A stretch of DNA of 64,000 nt from Haloarcula sp. H-GB4 (GCF_030848575.1 NZ_JAVDDX010000003.1:1-64000), one strand, 5' to 3'. Counted from the first letter of the stretch, positions 16,629-26,429 are shown. The notes: a model not told the origin generated them from the letters alone. Translations and numbers: made by a program.

Positions 16629-18059
16629 TCAGATATCTCCCTTAAGTGTCACGTCCCCAGCGTAATAACGGTACCAGAGGTACGAGGCGAGCATGACCAC
16701 GATGCCGATGCCGATTGACGTGGGCTGCATGAAGATGATCAGTCCGAAGCTCGCGAGCGCGCCCACGACCGGGACCACTGGATAGCCCGGCACTCGATAG
16801 CTTGGCGAGTACCACTCGGGATTTTGACGACGCAACACGAGCAGGGCGATACACATCAGCCCGTACATAATCAGGTGGAGAAACGAGGCGACTTCGGCGA
16901 GGAGTTCGACCCGGCCAGTCGCGACGAGGACGAGGATTGGACCGCCAGCAGAGAGCAATGCGATGTGTGGCGTGCCGTATCGAAGGTTGACTTCGCTCGC
17001 CTTTCTGGGGAGCAAGGCATCCCGGCTCAGAGCGTACACGGCCCGGGAGGCACTGAGAATTGACGCGTTCGCACTCGAGAACGTCGCCAACAGCCCGGCA
17101 CCCAGAATCGCAACCGCACCGGGCAGCCCAAGGAAGTCACGGGCGACTTCGACCATCGCGGTCTCCCCGAACTCCCCCAGCCGATCGGCACCGAATGCGC
17201 TGGTCGCGACGAAAATTGTGACAACGTAAAATACGGTGACGATAACGACCGAGCCCACCATCGCCAGCGGGAGGTTCCGACTCGGTTGTTTGATCTCACC
17301 TGCGACAGTGGCGACCTGCGCGAACCCCAGATACGACGTGAACACGAGCGCAGCGGTCGTCAACACTGGGATGTATCCTTTCGAGAAGAACTGCTCCGGT
17401 ACGGTGTCGCCGCCGAACACGCCCACGGCATCGAGTACGCCGTATGAAAGGAATCCCGTGAGCACGACGAGGAGGACCCCCACCACCACGTTCTGAATCT
17501 TCGCGGTGTTTTCGGTGCCGCCGATACTCAGTGCCGTCAGTGCAGCCCCGAACAGCAACCCGATGCCGATGACCGGACTGAACGGGAGCGCGACGTTTAG
17601 CTCAGCGAACACGGCGCTCGCGTAGTGGCCGAGCCCGACCAGATAGAACGCCGAGGCGAACATCAGTCCGAGCCACAGTCCGAGGCCCACGATCGCGCCA
17701 TACGCCGTCCCCATCCCGCGCGAGATGAAGTAGTACCCGCCACCGCTCCGTGGCATCGCCGTGGCGAGTTCGGAGGTCGGAAGCGCCACGAGCAACGCGA
17801 TCAGCCCGCCGATTGCGAACGAAAGGGTAGCTGCAAGGCCAGCGTTTGCGGCCGCCAGCCCCGGAAACACGAAGATTCCAGCACCGATCATCGTCCCGAT
17901 TCCGATTGCCAGCCCACCGACCAGCCCGATAGTCCGTTCCAGTTCAACGTTGTCGTCGTGGACGACTGCGTCGTCGGTGACGGCTTCCGGTTCCTCAGCA
18001 GGTACCTCACCGGCGATGTTCTCGCCTGCAGGGTCGACGTCGACAGGCTGCTCAGGCAT
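16629..18059 (-). CDS. APC superfamily amino-acid permease
   Basis: 476 aa from the ATG at 18059 ([18 protein letters not shown]). A 45-residue acidic cytoplasmic tail leads into 12 membrane helices. The first helix has [20 protein letters not shown], the substrate-binding unwound segment of the APC fold. The [10 protein letters not shown] motif follows helix 2. It most resembles the cationic amino-acid or general APC transporter groups; the exact substrate is not readable. The operon continues with a Usp protein 2 bases downstream. The JAMM gene is divergent, sharing a 205-base upstream region. Confidence 0.92.
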   Translation of the reverse strand: MPEQPVDVDPAGENIAGEVPAEEPEAVTDDAVVHDDNVELERTIGLVGGLAIGIGTMIGAGIFVFPGLAAANAGLAATLSFAIGGLIALLVALPTSELATAMPRSGGGYYFISRGMGTAYGAIVGLGLWLGLMFASAFYLVGLGHYASAVFAELNVALPFSPVIGIGLLFGAALTALSIGGTENTAKIQNVVVGVLLVVLTGFLSYGVLDAVGVFGGDTVPEQFFSKGYIPVLTTAALVFTSYLGFAQVATVAGEIKQPSRNLPLAMVGSVVIVTVFYVVTIFVATSAFGADRLGEFGETAMVEVARDFLGLPGAVAILGAGLLATFSSANASILSASRAVYALSRDALLPRKASEVNLRYGTPHIALLSAGGPILVLVATGRVELLAEVASFLHLIMYGLMCIALLVLRRQNPEWYSPSYRVPGYPVVPVVGALASFGLIIFMQPTSIGIGIVVMLASYLWYRYYAGDVTLKGDI

Positions 18060-18264
18060 GTGACAGAATATTCCCACCTACCCGATAAAACCGCCGACGA
18101 AATGCGTGCCGACTCCGCAGGCCACAGCGCCGGTGAACTGGATGAGCAGCCGGCGCGTAGCGCCACATAGAGAACCATCTCTGTGGGCTCGCGAAACCCC
18201 GCTTGCGGCTCCGGAAGCCAGTGAGCCGGCCACACACTACCGGCTGGCCAGTCGAAACAACTCT

Positions 18265-18741
18265 ATGTCTCGGTCACTTGCTGTGAATACTGTGCGTTTC
18301 AGTCATCGGGCCCGAGCGCTCACGGTTCCCGACGACATTCGGGACGCGATAGCGGCGCACATCGCGGCGAGTCATCCCCACGAGGCCGGAGGATACCTCG
18401 CGTGTACGCTACAGGATGACCAGTTGTATGCGACCGATCACGTCCCGCTCGAAAATGTTTCACCGAGGCCGCGGCGTCGGTTCGCCGCCACGGCACCCGA
18501 TCAGGTTCCGCCGGAGCCTCGCGTGTTCTATCACTCACACACGTCGGCGTCAACGCCGTCCGGTCTGACGGGCACCGACCGACGGAACATCCGTGACCGG
18601 TTCGCGCTCGTCGTGTTTGCCCCACACGGGGAGCCCTACAGTTACCGGCTGTTCCGACTGGGGTTGTTTAATTGGCAAGAGGTCCCAGTGATGGGAGAAG
18701 CATCCCATGAAGAGCCGACCAGACTGCCACGGCTCATCTGA
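18265..18741 (+). CDS. JAMM/MPN-type metalloprotease-like protein
   Basis: 158 aa from the ATG at 18265 (MSRSLAVNTVRFSHRARAL). The JAMM pattern is visible: a Glu in HPHEAGGYLAC and the HxH pair in FYHSHTSASTPSGLTGTD, with a downstream Asp. The spacing between the second His, the Ser and the Asp differs from the textbook H-x-H-x7-S-x2-D, so the metal site may be a variant. Archaeal JAMM enzymes remove ubiquitin-like SAMP modifiers from proteins. That function is possible, not shown. The longer frame from 18106 is dismissed because its sequence is Arg/Pro-rich. Confidence 0.75.
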   Translation: MSRSLAVNTVRFSHRARALTVPDDIRDAIAAHIAASHPHEAGGYLACTLQDDQLYATDHVPLENVSPRPRRRFAATAPDQVPPEPRVFYHSHTSASTPSGLTGTDRRNIRDRFALVVFAPHGEPYSYRLFRLGLFNWQEVPVMGEASHEEPTRLPRLI

Positions 18742-18828
18742 GGTAACTGGTCTAAGTGTGGCAACTCGGGGCTGCTATGTGCTGTTCGACAGCGTAGTCG
18801 GAAGCACTGGTGATAAAGCGGTATGTAC

Positions 18829-20421
18829 TCAGTCTTCCTCTCCGCCGGCCACGATGTTGGGGTTGCTCTGTTTCTCGACGCTGTATATCGGGTAGTCATC
18901 CTTGGTGACGAAGGCGATCACCAGGAACGCCACGAGTCCCACCGCGGCGGCGATGAACGTCGGCAGGCCGTCAAAAGCGGCGGTGAAGATGTCGTTAGGG
19001 ATGTACAGAAGCGTGTTCTCGTAGGCGTAGGTCGTCGGCACCATCACGAAGAGCACGAGACGGGTGGCGGAGCCGGCAATCATCGAGCCGAGTGCTGCCG
19101 GCGTGGTCGCGATATCGGACCAGTATAGTCCCATCACAAGCGGGACAAACGCGCCGGCCAGCATGATATCGAACGCCAGCACGAGCAACATCCCGGTCGC
19201 GGAAACCCGTATTGCGAGGAACACGCCAAGTAGCGTTATCGGGACTGACATCAGGCGCGTGACGGTGAGCAGCTTGTCACTCTCCGAACCAAAGAAGCCC
19301 TCGTCGACGCCGCCGTCCGCGGCGGCTGCCGGGCTGGCGGTACCCTCTTCGTCGACGCGGATGTTACCGATGTTCCGGGCAATAACGGCAGAGGTTCCCA
19401 GAATCGCCCCATCGCTCGTCGAGAATGAGGCGGCGACGATACCGGCGAGGACGAGTGCGGCCAGCCACGGCGGCACGGCGTTCTGGAGGAGCGTATACAG
19501 CACGGCCTGGTTCCCGGCCTCGACACCGAGGGAGGCGAGAATCGGGTTCGCCGACAGCGCAACGACGGAGAACGGGACGCCGATAATCAGCGTACCGGCA
19601 GCCCCGATGAAGCAGGCTTTCTGTGCAGTCTCGGGGCTGTCAGCCGCAAACACCCGCTCCATGAAGTCGATTGCGACGATGTCACCGAGACCGAGGGCGA
19701 CGATGGTAGCGAGGTTGATGTACGCCCCCTGACTCGGGTCGGTGAGCTGCCCGAGGTTCGTCGGCCCCATCCCGGATGGAATCGTGATGCCATAGTTCGT
19801 CGTGACGTAGACGATGAGCGCGATGGAGCCGATGAACGCGACGCCCGCCTGTAACACGTCGGTGTAGGCGACCGAGAACAGCCCGCCGGCGACAGTGTAC
19901 GTGAGCACGAGTCCGGCGATGATGAACACGCCCACTTGGAAGCTCGTCCCGACGAAAATCTGGAAGAGGTAGCCACCGGCGACGAGGTTCCCCGCAAGCA
20001 GGAACGCATAGGCGACGGACATAATTATGCTTGCGACGATCTCGGCGGTCCGACCGTACTTTCGGCGGTAGAAGTCCGGCAGCGTCGTGAGGTTGAGTCG
20101 GTTCATCGGCTTCGCAAAGAACAGCCCGGTGAGGAACAGACAGAGCGCCAGCCCGACAGGCAGTGCAGCGCCGGCCCAGAAACCAAAGCCTGCTGCGAGG
20201 TCGGTGTTCCCAAGCGTCGCGTTCGAGTCGAGCGATTGCGCCATCAGCGTCGCCGCGGCCAGCGGGAGAATGAGTCCCCGACCGGCGACGATGTAGTTGA
20301 TACTGTCGCCGTTGACCTTCTTCGCGACGTAGAACCCGATCGCCATCATCGTCACGATGGTGGCGGCAAGCCCGTAGAGGATGACGCTCACGGCGAACCA
20401 CCACTGTTGACGATTGGACAA
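18829..20421 (-). CDS. Sodium:solute symporter (SSF family)
   Basis: 530 aa with about 13 membrane helices and a LeuT-like fold. The first helix region and GRGLILPLAAATLMAQ match the SSF core motif, and the family signature lies near AGGLFSVAYTDVLQAGV. A cytoplasmic loop rich in Ala, Gly and Glu (DEEGTASPAAAADGG) separates late helices. The tail ends NPNIVAGGEED. Members import proline, pantothenate, acetate, sugars or other solutes with sodium. Nothing nearby fixes the substrate, although amidase and agmatinase genes in the region hint at nitrogen compounds. Confidence 0.9.
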   Translation of the reverse strand: MSNRQQWWFAVSVILYGLAATIVTMMAIGFYVAKKVNGDSINYIVAGRGLILPLAAATLMAQSLDSNATLGNTDLAAGFGFWAGAALPVGLALCLFLTGLFFAKPMNRLNLTTLPDFYRRKYGRTAEIVASIIMSVAYAFLLAGNLVAGGYLFQIFVGTSFQVGVFIIAGLVLTYTVAGGLFSVAYTDVLQAGVAFIGSIALIVYVTTNYGITIPSGMGPTNLGQLTDPSQGAYINLATIVALGLGDIVAIDFMERVFAADSPETAQKACFIGAAGTLIIGVPFSVVALSANPILASLGVEAGNQAVLYTLLQNAVPPWLAALVLAGIVAASFSTSDGAILGTSAVIARNIGNIRVDEEGTASPAAAADGGVDEGFFGSESDKLLTVTRLMSVPITLLGVFLAIRVSATGMLLVLAFDIMLAGAFVPLVMGLYWSDIATTPAALGSMIAGSATRLVLFVMVPTTYAYENTLLYIPNDIFTAAFDGLPTFIAAAVGLVAFLVIAFVTKDDYPIYSVEKQSNPNIVAGGEED

Positions 20422-20777
20422 CTATAATCGCCTCTGTAGCCCGATTCCACAGTTTTACGCCCAGATTGGTTCCGGGCCGGACGGTATTGAGTCACATCAG
20501 TTTCGTTTTGAGGACTACATAAAGCGATTATGACAGTATTGTTTACACAGTAGAGTTATCCCGCAACGAGCATGGACTGTAGGAGTGTGTTAGTGGACAC
20601 ATGTACGGTGCGTAACTCCTAGGACTGTTTTAATACCTTAGCTGCGCAGGCACTTGCATATCGTTCAGTTTCTTGCGAATGTGGAGAATTTGTTTCAACC
20701 GGAAGTAGAAAATGCGCCCTAATCTGATAAGAGATAGAGCGATTGATGGACGTTTCGAAAATCCATAGGAGTGGTGC
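20422..20777. other. 356-base divergent intergenic stretch
   Basis: No supportable gene. AT-rich patches near 20518-20550 and 20630-20645 may be promoters for the SSF and AbrB-PhoU genes. The AGGAGTG at 20767-20773 is a likely ribosome binding site for the GTG start at 20778. Confidence 0.4.
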
Positions 20778-21818
20778 GTGGTGACGCCCGATCCGATTCG
20801 AATGAAACGGAAAGTCCAGCAGCTGGGCTCGTCCACGCTGGCGGTGACACTGCCCGTGGACTGGGCACGGCAACACGACATCTCGAAGGGTGACGAGGTC
20901 ATCGTCCAGCGCGACGAAAATGGTGGGTCGCTGCTCGTCGTCCCCGAACAGCCCACTATCGAGGACGTAGAGGCGACCATCGACGCCGACGCGCTGACCC
21001 CTGACGCGCTGGAGCGGGCCATCATCACGCAGTACGTTCTTGGCCGACAGCTCATCCGAATCGAGGCGACGGCACCGCTGGAGACCGAACACCGTACCGC
21101 CGTAATGAATGCCGAGCGTCGACTAATGGGGCTGGGTATCGTTGAACAGGCCGAAACAACGGTGACAGTGCGATGCTCGGTCGCGCCCGAGGACTTCGAC
21201 CTCCCGACGCTGCTGGGCCGACTTAGTCGCACCGAGGCGGTGATACGTGGGGACGCGATTTCCGCGCTCATCGAGGGTGACACGGCCCTCATCGAGACGG
21301 TGGAGAGCCGCCAGGCCCAGGTCGAGAAGCTGTTTTACCTGTTCCTGCGTCTGGTGTTTACTATCTACCGGAACCCGCGACTGAACCAGACTGTCGGGCT
21401 GGAGACAGGCTTTCCACTGATCGGGTACCGCTCGGTCGCACAGGACGTGGTCTTGATGGCCGACACGGCCATCGAGATCGCGGGGCTGGCGAGCGACTCG
21501 GCGACACCCGACCAACGGACCGCCTCGAAGCTCACCGAACTCGGTGACGCGCTCGATGACGCCGCGAGCGCGACCCGGTCGGCAGTGACGACCCCCGACT
21601 ACGACGCGACCGAAGACGCCCGCGCCGCGTTCGACCTGGTCGATGACAGGATCGCCGAACTGAACGCCCACCTCGAAGCCGAACGTCCCGAACCGTTGCT
21701 GGCGCTCCAGCGCGCTGTGGTCCTGCTCGAACGTAGCGCCAGACACGCCCGCGACAGCCTCTCAGTTGCGACGCATCTGGCCTTCCGGAACGACCCTTCT
21801 CTGGTCACCGGGGAGTAA
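20778..21818 (+). CDS. AbrB-PhoU family regulator
   Basis: 346 aa. A GTG start at 20778 is favoured by AGGAGTG six bases upstream. Residues about 10-55 are a SpoVT/AbrB swapped-hairpin DNA-binding domain (RKVQQLGSSTLAVTLPVDWA, ISKGDEVIVQRD). The remainder is made of two PhoU-like helical repeats. Haloarchaeal proteins of this kind are transcription or transport regulators linked to phosphate or other ions. The substrate link is not visible here, since no pst genes are nearby. It is divergent from the SSF symporter, which could be its target. Confidence 0.88.
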   Translation: MVTPDPIRMKRKVQQLGSSTLAVTLPVDWARQHDISKGDEVIVQRDENGGSLLVVPEQPTIEDVEATIDADALTPDALERAIITQYVLGRQLIRIEATAPLETEHRTAVMNAERRLMGLGIVEQAETTVTVRCSVAPEDFDLPTLLGRLSRTEAVIRGDAISALIEGDTALIETVESRQAQVEKLFYLFLRLVFTIYRNPRLNQTVGLETGFPLIGYRSVAQDVVLMADTAIEIAGLASDSATPDQRTASKLTELGDALDDAASATRSAVTTPDYDATEDARAAFDLVDDRIAELNAHLEAERPEPLLALQRAVVLLERSARHARDSLSVATHLAFRNDPSLVTGE

Positions 21819-21850
21819 CTGCTGACCGAGAGGGGCGAGCCAGCATTAAA

Positions 21851-21862
21851 TTCCTTAAGGAA
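21851..21862. promoter_or_regulatory. Perfect 12-bp palindrome TTCCTTAAGGAA
   Basis: A perfect dyad 144 bases upstream of the agmatinase-family gene and 33 bases after the PhoU-family stop. It could be an operator; no T-run follows, so it is not a convincing terminator. Confidence 0.35.
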
Positions 21863-22005
21863 ACTCGAACGGTACATGTCCACTCGTGGTCATAAGGGTG
21901 GGTTTTACACATCCGAAGGAACGCTTATCCGTAGTTCGCAATCATCTACTTTTGTCGATACACACGCTGGGTTCGACCAGTTCGAGCCCGGGAAACCACT
22001 ATATC

Positions 22006-23112
22006 ATGACTAACCGAAACGGCGACGACATCTACGGCGAAAAGCACAAAGAAGCGAACGAACCCATTTTCAGCGGCATCCCGACGTTCCTCAAACTCCC
22101 AGAAGTCGAACGCGACGCGCTCGATGAAGAGGATGTCGACATCGGTATTCTCGGTGCACCGCTGGACACGGCGACGACTATCCGTCCGGGCACCCGCTAC
22201 GGCCCGCGTGCAGTCCGGGCCGCCTCGACGGTCCCCTCGCCCCCCTACGAGCATTTCAACATCGAGACCGGCGTCGACCCCTTCGACACATTTAGTGTGG
22301 CCGACACCGGCGATGCAGCCGTCTCTCCCGGGGACACCCGTGAGAGCCAACTGAACATCGAGGACGCGGTCTACGAAATCAGCGAGCAGGCCACGCCCAT
22401 TGTCATCGGCGGCGACCACTCTATTTCCTACCCGGACATCAAGGGCTGGGCCGAAGCGAACGGCTACGACGACATCGGCCTCATCCACTTCGACTGTCAC
22501 GCGGACACGGGCGACGAGGGCCTTACCGGCTTCGAGTACGACCACGGGGCGTGGGTCAAGCGCGTCTTCGACGACGACCTCATGGCCGGAGAGAACTACA
22601 CGCTCATCGGTCCGCGTGGGTTCTGGCCCGGTCCGGACACCTATGAGGAGATGCGAGAGGCAGATATGAAGTGGTACACCTCCATGGATGTCGGCGGGAT
22701 GGACCTCGACGATATCGTCGCCGACGCGGTCCAGCGAGCTACTGACGGGACCGACGCAGTGTGGGTCTCTTTCGACGTGGACGTGATGGAGCCGGCCTAC
22801 GCACCCGGCACCGGCGAACCCGAACCCGGCGGCCTCGTTCCGCGGGAAGCCATCTACATGGTCCGCGAGGTTGTGAAGGCCCTCGACCCAGAGGACTTCG
22901 GCTTCGACGTGGTCGAAGTCTCCCCGGCCTACGACACCAGCGACAGTAGTTCCTACAACGGGGGCGTCACCAGCGGGCTGGCCAACCGTCTCATCATCGA
23001 GGTCATGGGGAGCATGGCACTCGCAGAAAAGGGACTGGAATCGGGGGACCCGATCAAGCCCAAGGAACCGCTCGGTCCCACGGAGGAAGCCGAGACGCCT
23101 GCCGACGACTGA
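22006..23112 (+). CDS. speB: Agmatinase/ureohydrolase family enzyme
   Basis: 368 aa from the ATG at 22006 (MTNRNGDDIYGEKHKEANEP). All Mn2+ ligands of the ureohydrolase fold are present: His in GGDHSISYP, the DxHxD set in HFDCHADTGDE, and the DxD pair in SFDVDVMEPAYAPGTGEPE. The family splits agmatine, arginine, guanidinobutyrate or guanidine to urea plus amine. The substrate cannot be settled from sequence, and recent work shows that some members act on guanidine. The protein is longer than bacterial agmatinase because of an acidic C-terminal tail. The upstream frame from 21886 is probably leader. Confidence 0.9.
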   Translation: MTNRNGDDIYGEKHKEANEPIFSGIPTFLKLPEVERDALDEEDVDIGILGAPLDTATTIRPGTRYGPRAVRAASTVPSPPYEHFNIETGVDPFDTFSVADTGDAAVSPGDTRESQLNIEDAVYEISEQATPIVIGGDHSISYPDIKGWAEANGYDDIGLIHFDCHADTGDEGLTGFEYDHGAWVKRVFDDDLMAGENYTLIGPRGFWPGPDTYEEMREADMKWYTSMDVGGMDLDDIVADAVQRATDGTDAVWVSFDVDVMEPAYAPGTGEPEPGGLVPREAIYMVREVVKALDPEDFGFDVVEVSPAYDTSDSSSYNGGVTSGLANRLIIEVMGSMALAEKGLESGDPIKPKEPLGPTEEAETPADD

Positions 23113-23299
23113 CAGCACGCCGCGGTACGCGGTTCAATCGCTATTGTTGTACTCCGTTGGTGGAATGTACTTGGGGGGTGGTGTGTCGGCCGATGGACGC
23201 TGGCTCGGATGACGCGAAAAGGGGACACCGGACAGCAGCCGGTCATCAAGCGTTGCGAGTACCCGCGCATTTTTGCTTATCACAGCGCTATATCGAAAA

Positions 23300-24040
23300 G
23301 TGGTAGCAATTCAGCCGGAGCTGGACGGGCGTACTGCTCTTGTGACAGGGTCTGCGAAGCGTGTCGGCCGAGAGATGCTCCTCGAGTTGGCAGCTGCCGG
23401 TGCCGATGTCGCCGTACATTACCGGACGAGCGAAGAAGCGGCGGCGGAGACAGCAGCCGACGCACGGGCCCACGGTGTGGAGGCAACAACCGTACAGGGC
23501 GACGTAACGGAACCCGAAGCCGTTGATTCGCTGTTCTCGGACTGTGAATCGGAACTTGGCGATGTCGATATCTTGGTCAACGCAGTCGGTCCGCTCCCAC
23601 AGGGGCGGTGGGACGAGTTGTCCCTCGACGAGTGGAAAACCGCTGTGGAAGGGTGTCTGTATTCGACGTACCTCTGCTCGCAGCGCGCGCTCCCGCCGAT
23701 GCGGTCAGCCGGCTGGGGGCGGATTGTCAACTTCGGCGTGGCGGATGCGCGAGATGATAGAGCAGTCCCGATGAACTTCCCGTACTTCGCAGCGAAGAAG
23801 GCTGTCCTGCAGTTTACGCGAACCCTGGCGTATGATACGCAGGACGATGGGATTACGGTCAACACCGTGTCGCCCTTTGCGGTCGAAAACACTGTCGTGG
23901 ACGTCTCAGAGTTCCCGCGTGGGCGGGCAGCCACATTCGAGGACGTTGCGGCACCGATTCTGTTTTTCTGTAGTGATGCGGCTGACTACATTTCCGGCCA
24001 GAATGTGGCCATCGACGGTGGTCGGCTACAGGAAGCGTGA
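23300..24040 (+). CDS. Short-chain dehydrogenase/reductase
   Basis: 246 aa if the GTG at 23300 is used. A TTTGCTTATCA element lies about 25 bases upstream and supports it over the TTG at 23273. The NAD(P) motif is GSAKRVGRE (Tx3GxxxG-like), NAVGPL stands for the NNAG region, and the catalytic Tyr and Lys are in PYFAAKKAV. The usual catalytic Ser about 13 residues before the Tyr reads Asp here, so activity or mechanism may be changed. The overall form resembles 3-oxoacyl-ACP reductases. No pathway partner is adjacent. Confidence 0.85.
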   Translation: MVAIQPELDGRTALVTGSAKRVGREMLLELAAAGADVAVHYRTSEEAAAETAADARAHGVEATTVQGDVTEPEAVDSLFSDCESELGDVDILVNAVGPLPQGRWDELSLDEWKTAVEGCLYSTYLCSQRALPPMRSAGWGRIVNFGVADARDDRAVPMNFPYFAAKKAVLQFTRTLAYDTQDDGITVNTVSPFAVENTVVDVSEFPRGRAATFEDVAAPILFFCSDAADYISGQNVAIDGGRLQEA

Positions 24041-24143
24041 CCGGTCAGGAAGCGATCTATTCGCGCCCATGTGACATATATTTATTGTACATCTCTGTAG
24101 AAGCTTCGATCGCATCCTGAAAGCGGCGTCTATGTCTGAGATG

Positions 24144-24389
24144 TCAGACGCTATCAGCGGTCTCCGGTTCATCGCTGTTCTGCCGTGCAAGTACGATGCC
24201 GGCAATGAAGCACGCGGCCCCCAGTCCGTACAGGCCATAGCTCAGTGGTGCCGAAACGAGGAACCCTGCGACGATCAGTACTCCGAACGCAACGTGCAGA
24301 ATCGCAGTCTGATTCACAGCCAGTTTAGCGGGTTCAGAAGCAAAAATGACGCGGTCCGAGGCTTGCTGTTCCGGGACGAATCGGTGCAA
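24144..24389 (-). CDS. Small two-helix membrane protein
   Basis: 81 aa. A polar N-terminus (MHRFVPEQQASDRVIFASEP) is followed by two hydrophobic helices (ILHVAFGVLIVAGFLV and GLYGLGAACFIAGIVL) and a short acidic tail. Composition suits a real haloarchaeal inner-membrane protein. No family is recognised. It is the last gene of a minus-strand group after the PQQ-type dehydrogenase, with a 124-base gap. Confidence 0.6.
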   Translation of the reverse strand: MHRFVPEQQASDRVIFASEPAKLAVNQTAILHVAFGVLIVAGFLVSAPLSYGLYGLGAACFIAGIVLARQNSDEPETADSV

Positions 24390-24512
24390 ATCTGTGTGGG
24401 GCTATGCGACCGGAGCGCCACCTTGCCAGCGCTGACGCACTCCTCCAGCACCAATTCAGGCTCTGGGAACGGGTCGCCGGCCCTCCATGCCGTTGTCGAC
24501 GAATTTCCCGCC

Positions 24513-25721
24513 TCAGGCGGGCCGGAGTCGGACAATCGGTGCATTCGGCGCGTCAACAACAGCAAGGATATGGCCGCTCCCGGATTCAATCACGACATCG
24601 CGGATTCGCCACCCTCGGTCGGCAAGGAGAGGCGTCGCCTCCTCAACCGTTCGCCCGTCGACGGTGAACCGGGCGAGGTACTGCGAGGCTAGCCCGCCGA
24701 CGAGCAAATCACCGGTCCACTCGGAAAAGGCATCGCCGGTGTAGAAAGTCGCGCCGCTGGGCGGGAACCCTCCCGAACCACACTCCCACGAATACACCGG
24801 TGCAATGACATCGTCACGCTCCGCGTGGCTGACGCCGATCGGGTCGCCGCTGCCGTAGGTACAGCCCTCGTCGGCGACCGGCCAGCCGTAGTTCGCGCCC
24901 CGTTCGACGATGTTGATTTCGTCGCCGTCCTGTTCACCGAACTCAGCCTGCCAGATTGCACCGGTGTCGGGGTGGACGGTCATTCCCTGTGCGTTGCGGT
25001 GGCCGTAGCTGAATATCGACGCGACCGCGTTCGGGTCGTCAGTGAACGGGTTCGAATCGGGAATCCCGCCTGAGGGCGTCAATCGAAGTGTGGTCCCGAG
25101 TTCGTTCGTCCGGTCCTGTGCGACGTGGTCGGGCCCGAAGTCCTTGAACTGCCTGTCGCCCACAGTCATGTACACCAGTCCGTCAGGGCCGAACACGACG
25201 CGGGACCCGAAATGGCCGTCGGAGTCGACAAACGGCTCGGCGACGTGTAGTTGTTCAAACGTTTCGAACTTCGCGTCAGCCACGTTCAGGCGACCACGGC
25301 CCAGATGTGTGGCCGACTCACCGCTGTCGTTAGCCTTCGAATATGTCAGATACACCCACGCCGGGTCCGGAAAATCGGGATGGAGCGCCGCATCGAGCAT
25401 CCCGCCCTGTCCGCTCGCGTACACCGACGGTGCATTACTGATCGGTGTGACTGTGCCGTCGGCTGGATCAACCAGCACCACGCGGCCGACGCGCTCTGTG
25501 ACCAGCAATTGCGAGTCATCAGACAGCGGCGTGATGCTCCACGGCGATTCGAGCCCGTCGGCGACGGTCTCGACAGTCACAGCCGTCGCTGCATCGTCGG
25601 TCTGTCCGGAATCCGTCACTGTATCGCCGCCCCCTTGCTGGTCGTCACTGGGAGCACTACAGCCAGTCAGTGCCCCCGCAACCGTGAGCCCGCTCGCAGC
25701 GAGGAAGGTCCGTCTGTCCAT
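24513..25721 (-). CDS. PQQ-dependent sugar dehydrogenase-like Tat lipoprotein
   Basis: 402 aa from the ATG at 25721. The N-terminus MDRRTFLAASGLTVAGALTGC is a Tat signal with a lipobox, so it acts on the cell surface. The beta-propeller of soluble glucose dehydrogenase type shows LESPWSITPLSDDSQLLVTE, GGMLDAALHPDFPDPAWVYL, RVVFGPDGLVYMTVGD, YGHRNAQGMTVHPDTG and WQAEFGEQDGDEINI. These segments hold the PQQ- and calcium-binding loops. Many archaeal members oxidise aldoses, though some haloarchaeal ones lack cofactor data. The frame upstream to 25955 has no haloarchaeal character. Confidence 0.9.
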   Translation of the reverse strand: MDRRTFLAASGLTVAGALTGCSAPSDDQQGGGDTVTDSGQTDDAATAVTVETVADGLESPWSITPLSDDSQLLVTERVGRVVLVDPADGTVTPISNAPSVYASGQGGMLDAALHPDFPDPAWVYLTYSKANDSGESATHLGRGRLNVADAKFETFEQLHVAEPFVDSDGHFGSRVVFGPDGLVYMTVGDRQFKDFGPDHVAQDRTNELGTTLRLTPSGGIPDSNPFTDDPNAVASIFSYGHRNAQGMTVHPDTGAIWQAEFGEQDGDEINIVERGANYGWPVADEGCTYGSGDPIGVSHAERDDVIAPVYSWECGSGGFPPSGATFYTGDAFSEWTGDLLVGGLASQYLARFTVDGRTVEEATPLLADRGWRIRDVVIESGSGHILAVVDAPNAPIVRLRPA

Positions 25722-25794
25722 CGTGGCCACGGCTACGGCCTCAGTACTGTTAACTGCGGTCCCAACTGCGGACAGTCCATTGAATTCATGCGCT

Positions 25795-26124
25795 CTACGA
25801 CCTGGCGTGTTTGACGGCATCCTCAGCGGTGTCGCCGACGTACTCGTAGAACTGTCCGCGCAAGCTGTCGCTGTGCTGTGACATCTGTGTAATGACTGCA
25901 ACATGGTCGCTTTCGACGGCGAAGACGATGTCAAGCTGTAGTCCGTAAAACTCACCGCGCAGTGTGAATTCGTTGTCCGGGTACAGGTCGTCGTGATTCG
26001 GTGACGCGCGTCGGCACACGTAGCCGGTGTGTTCCCGCAGCACGGTTTTGAGTTGCTCTGGCGTGAGATATCGGTCAGCTTTCTCTGCAGCGGTGTGGCT
26101 TACTTCGATCCGATCGACGTTCAT
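25795..26124 (-). CDS. Small haloarchaeal protein of unknown function
   Basis: 109 aa from the ATG at 26124 (MNVDRIEVSHTAAEKADRYL). It is acidic and soluble. The layout is an N-terminal helix (LTPEQLKTVLREHTG), then beta-strand character (FTLRGEFYGLQLDIVFAVES) and a C-terminal helix ending DAVKHARS. No known domain is recognised. It belongs to a run of minus-strand genes between RNase HI and the PQQ-type dehydrogenase. Frame and composition strongly support a real gene. Confidence 0.6.
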   Translation of the reverse strand: MNVDRIEVSHTAAEKADRYLTPEQLKTVLREHTGYVCRRASPNHDDLYPDNEFTLRGEFYGLQLDIVFAVESDHVAVITQMSQHSDSLRGQFYEYVGDTAEDAVKHARS

Positions 26125-26153
26125 CAGATATCTATCCGGTAGGCAGCGACGGC

Positions 26154-26345
26154 TTATTTGGACTCCCATCCGTAGCTTCCAGTCGTTGGAGCAAACAACG
26201 CGGCAACCGCTGGAGAGCTGTACGGTATCGGCTGGTCAAGCGTTCCACGCCACCGAAGCGAATTGTTGTTCAGTTCGACAACCGCGGACCGTCCTTCCGC
26301 AAGCATTCGGTCGGCGATATCGATAGCCTGTGTGAGCTCCGTCAC
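26154..26345 (-). CDS. Small protein of 63 residues, unknown function
   Basis: A compact frame with a GTG start at 26345 (TELTQAIDIADRMLAEGRSA). The middle reads VVELNNNSLRWRGTLDQPIP, and the end is TGSYGWESK. Composition and codon use resemble real haloarchaeal genes. The frame remains open upstream to about 26410 without an ATG, so the true start is uncertain. It may be co-transcribed with the gene at 25795-26124. Confidence 0.45.
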   Translation of the reverse strand: MTELTQAIDIADRMLAEGRSAVVELNNNSLRWRGTLDQPIPYSSPAVAALFAPTTGSYGWESK

Positions 26346-26429
26346 CGAGAGATGTCCGTACGCCGGCCGCCCGTCCTTGGGCCTGTTGCGGCGAAGTGTC
26401 TTTTACCCGCCCGCAGTTACATATCATAG

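Noticed and set aside
21946-23118. A 390-codon open frame on the minus strand opposite the agmatinase-family gene
   Set aside because: It mirrors the coding strand of an enzyme with all metal ligands; its translation is Arg/Val-rich without domains. High GC creates such antisense frames.
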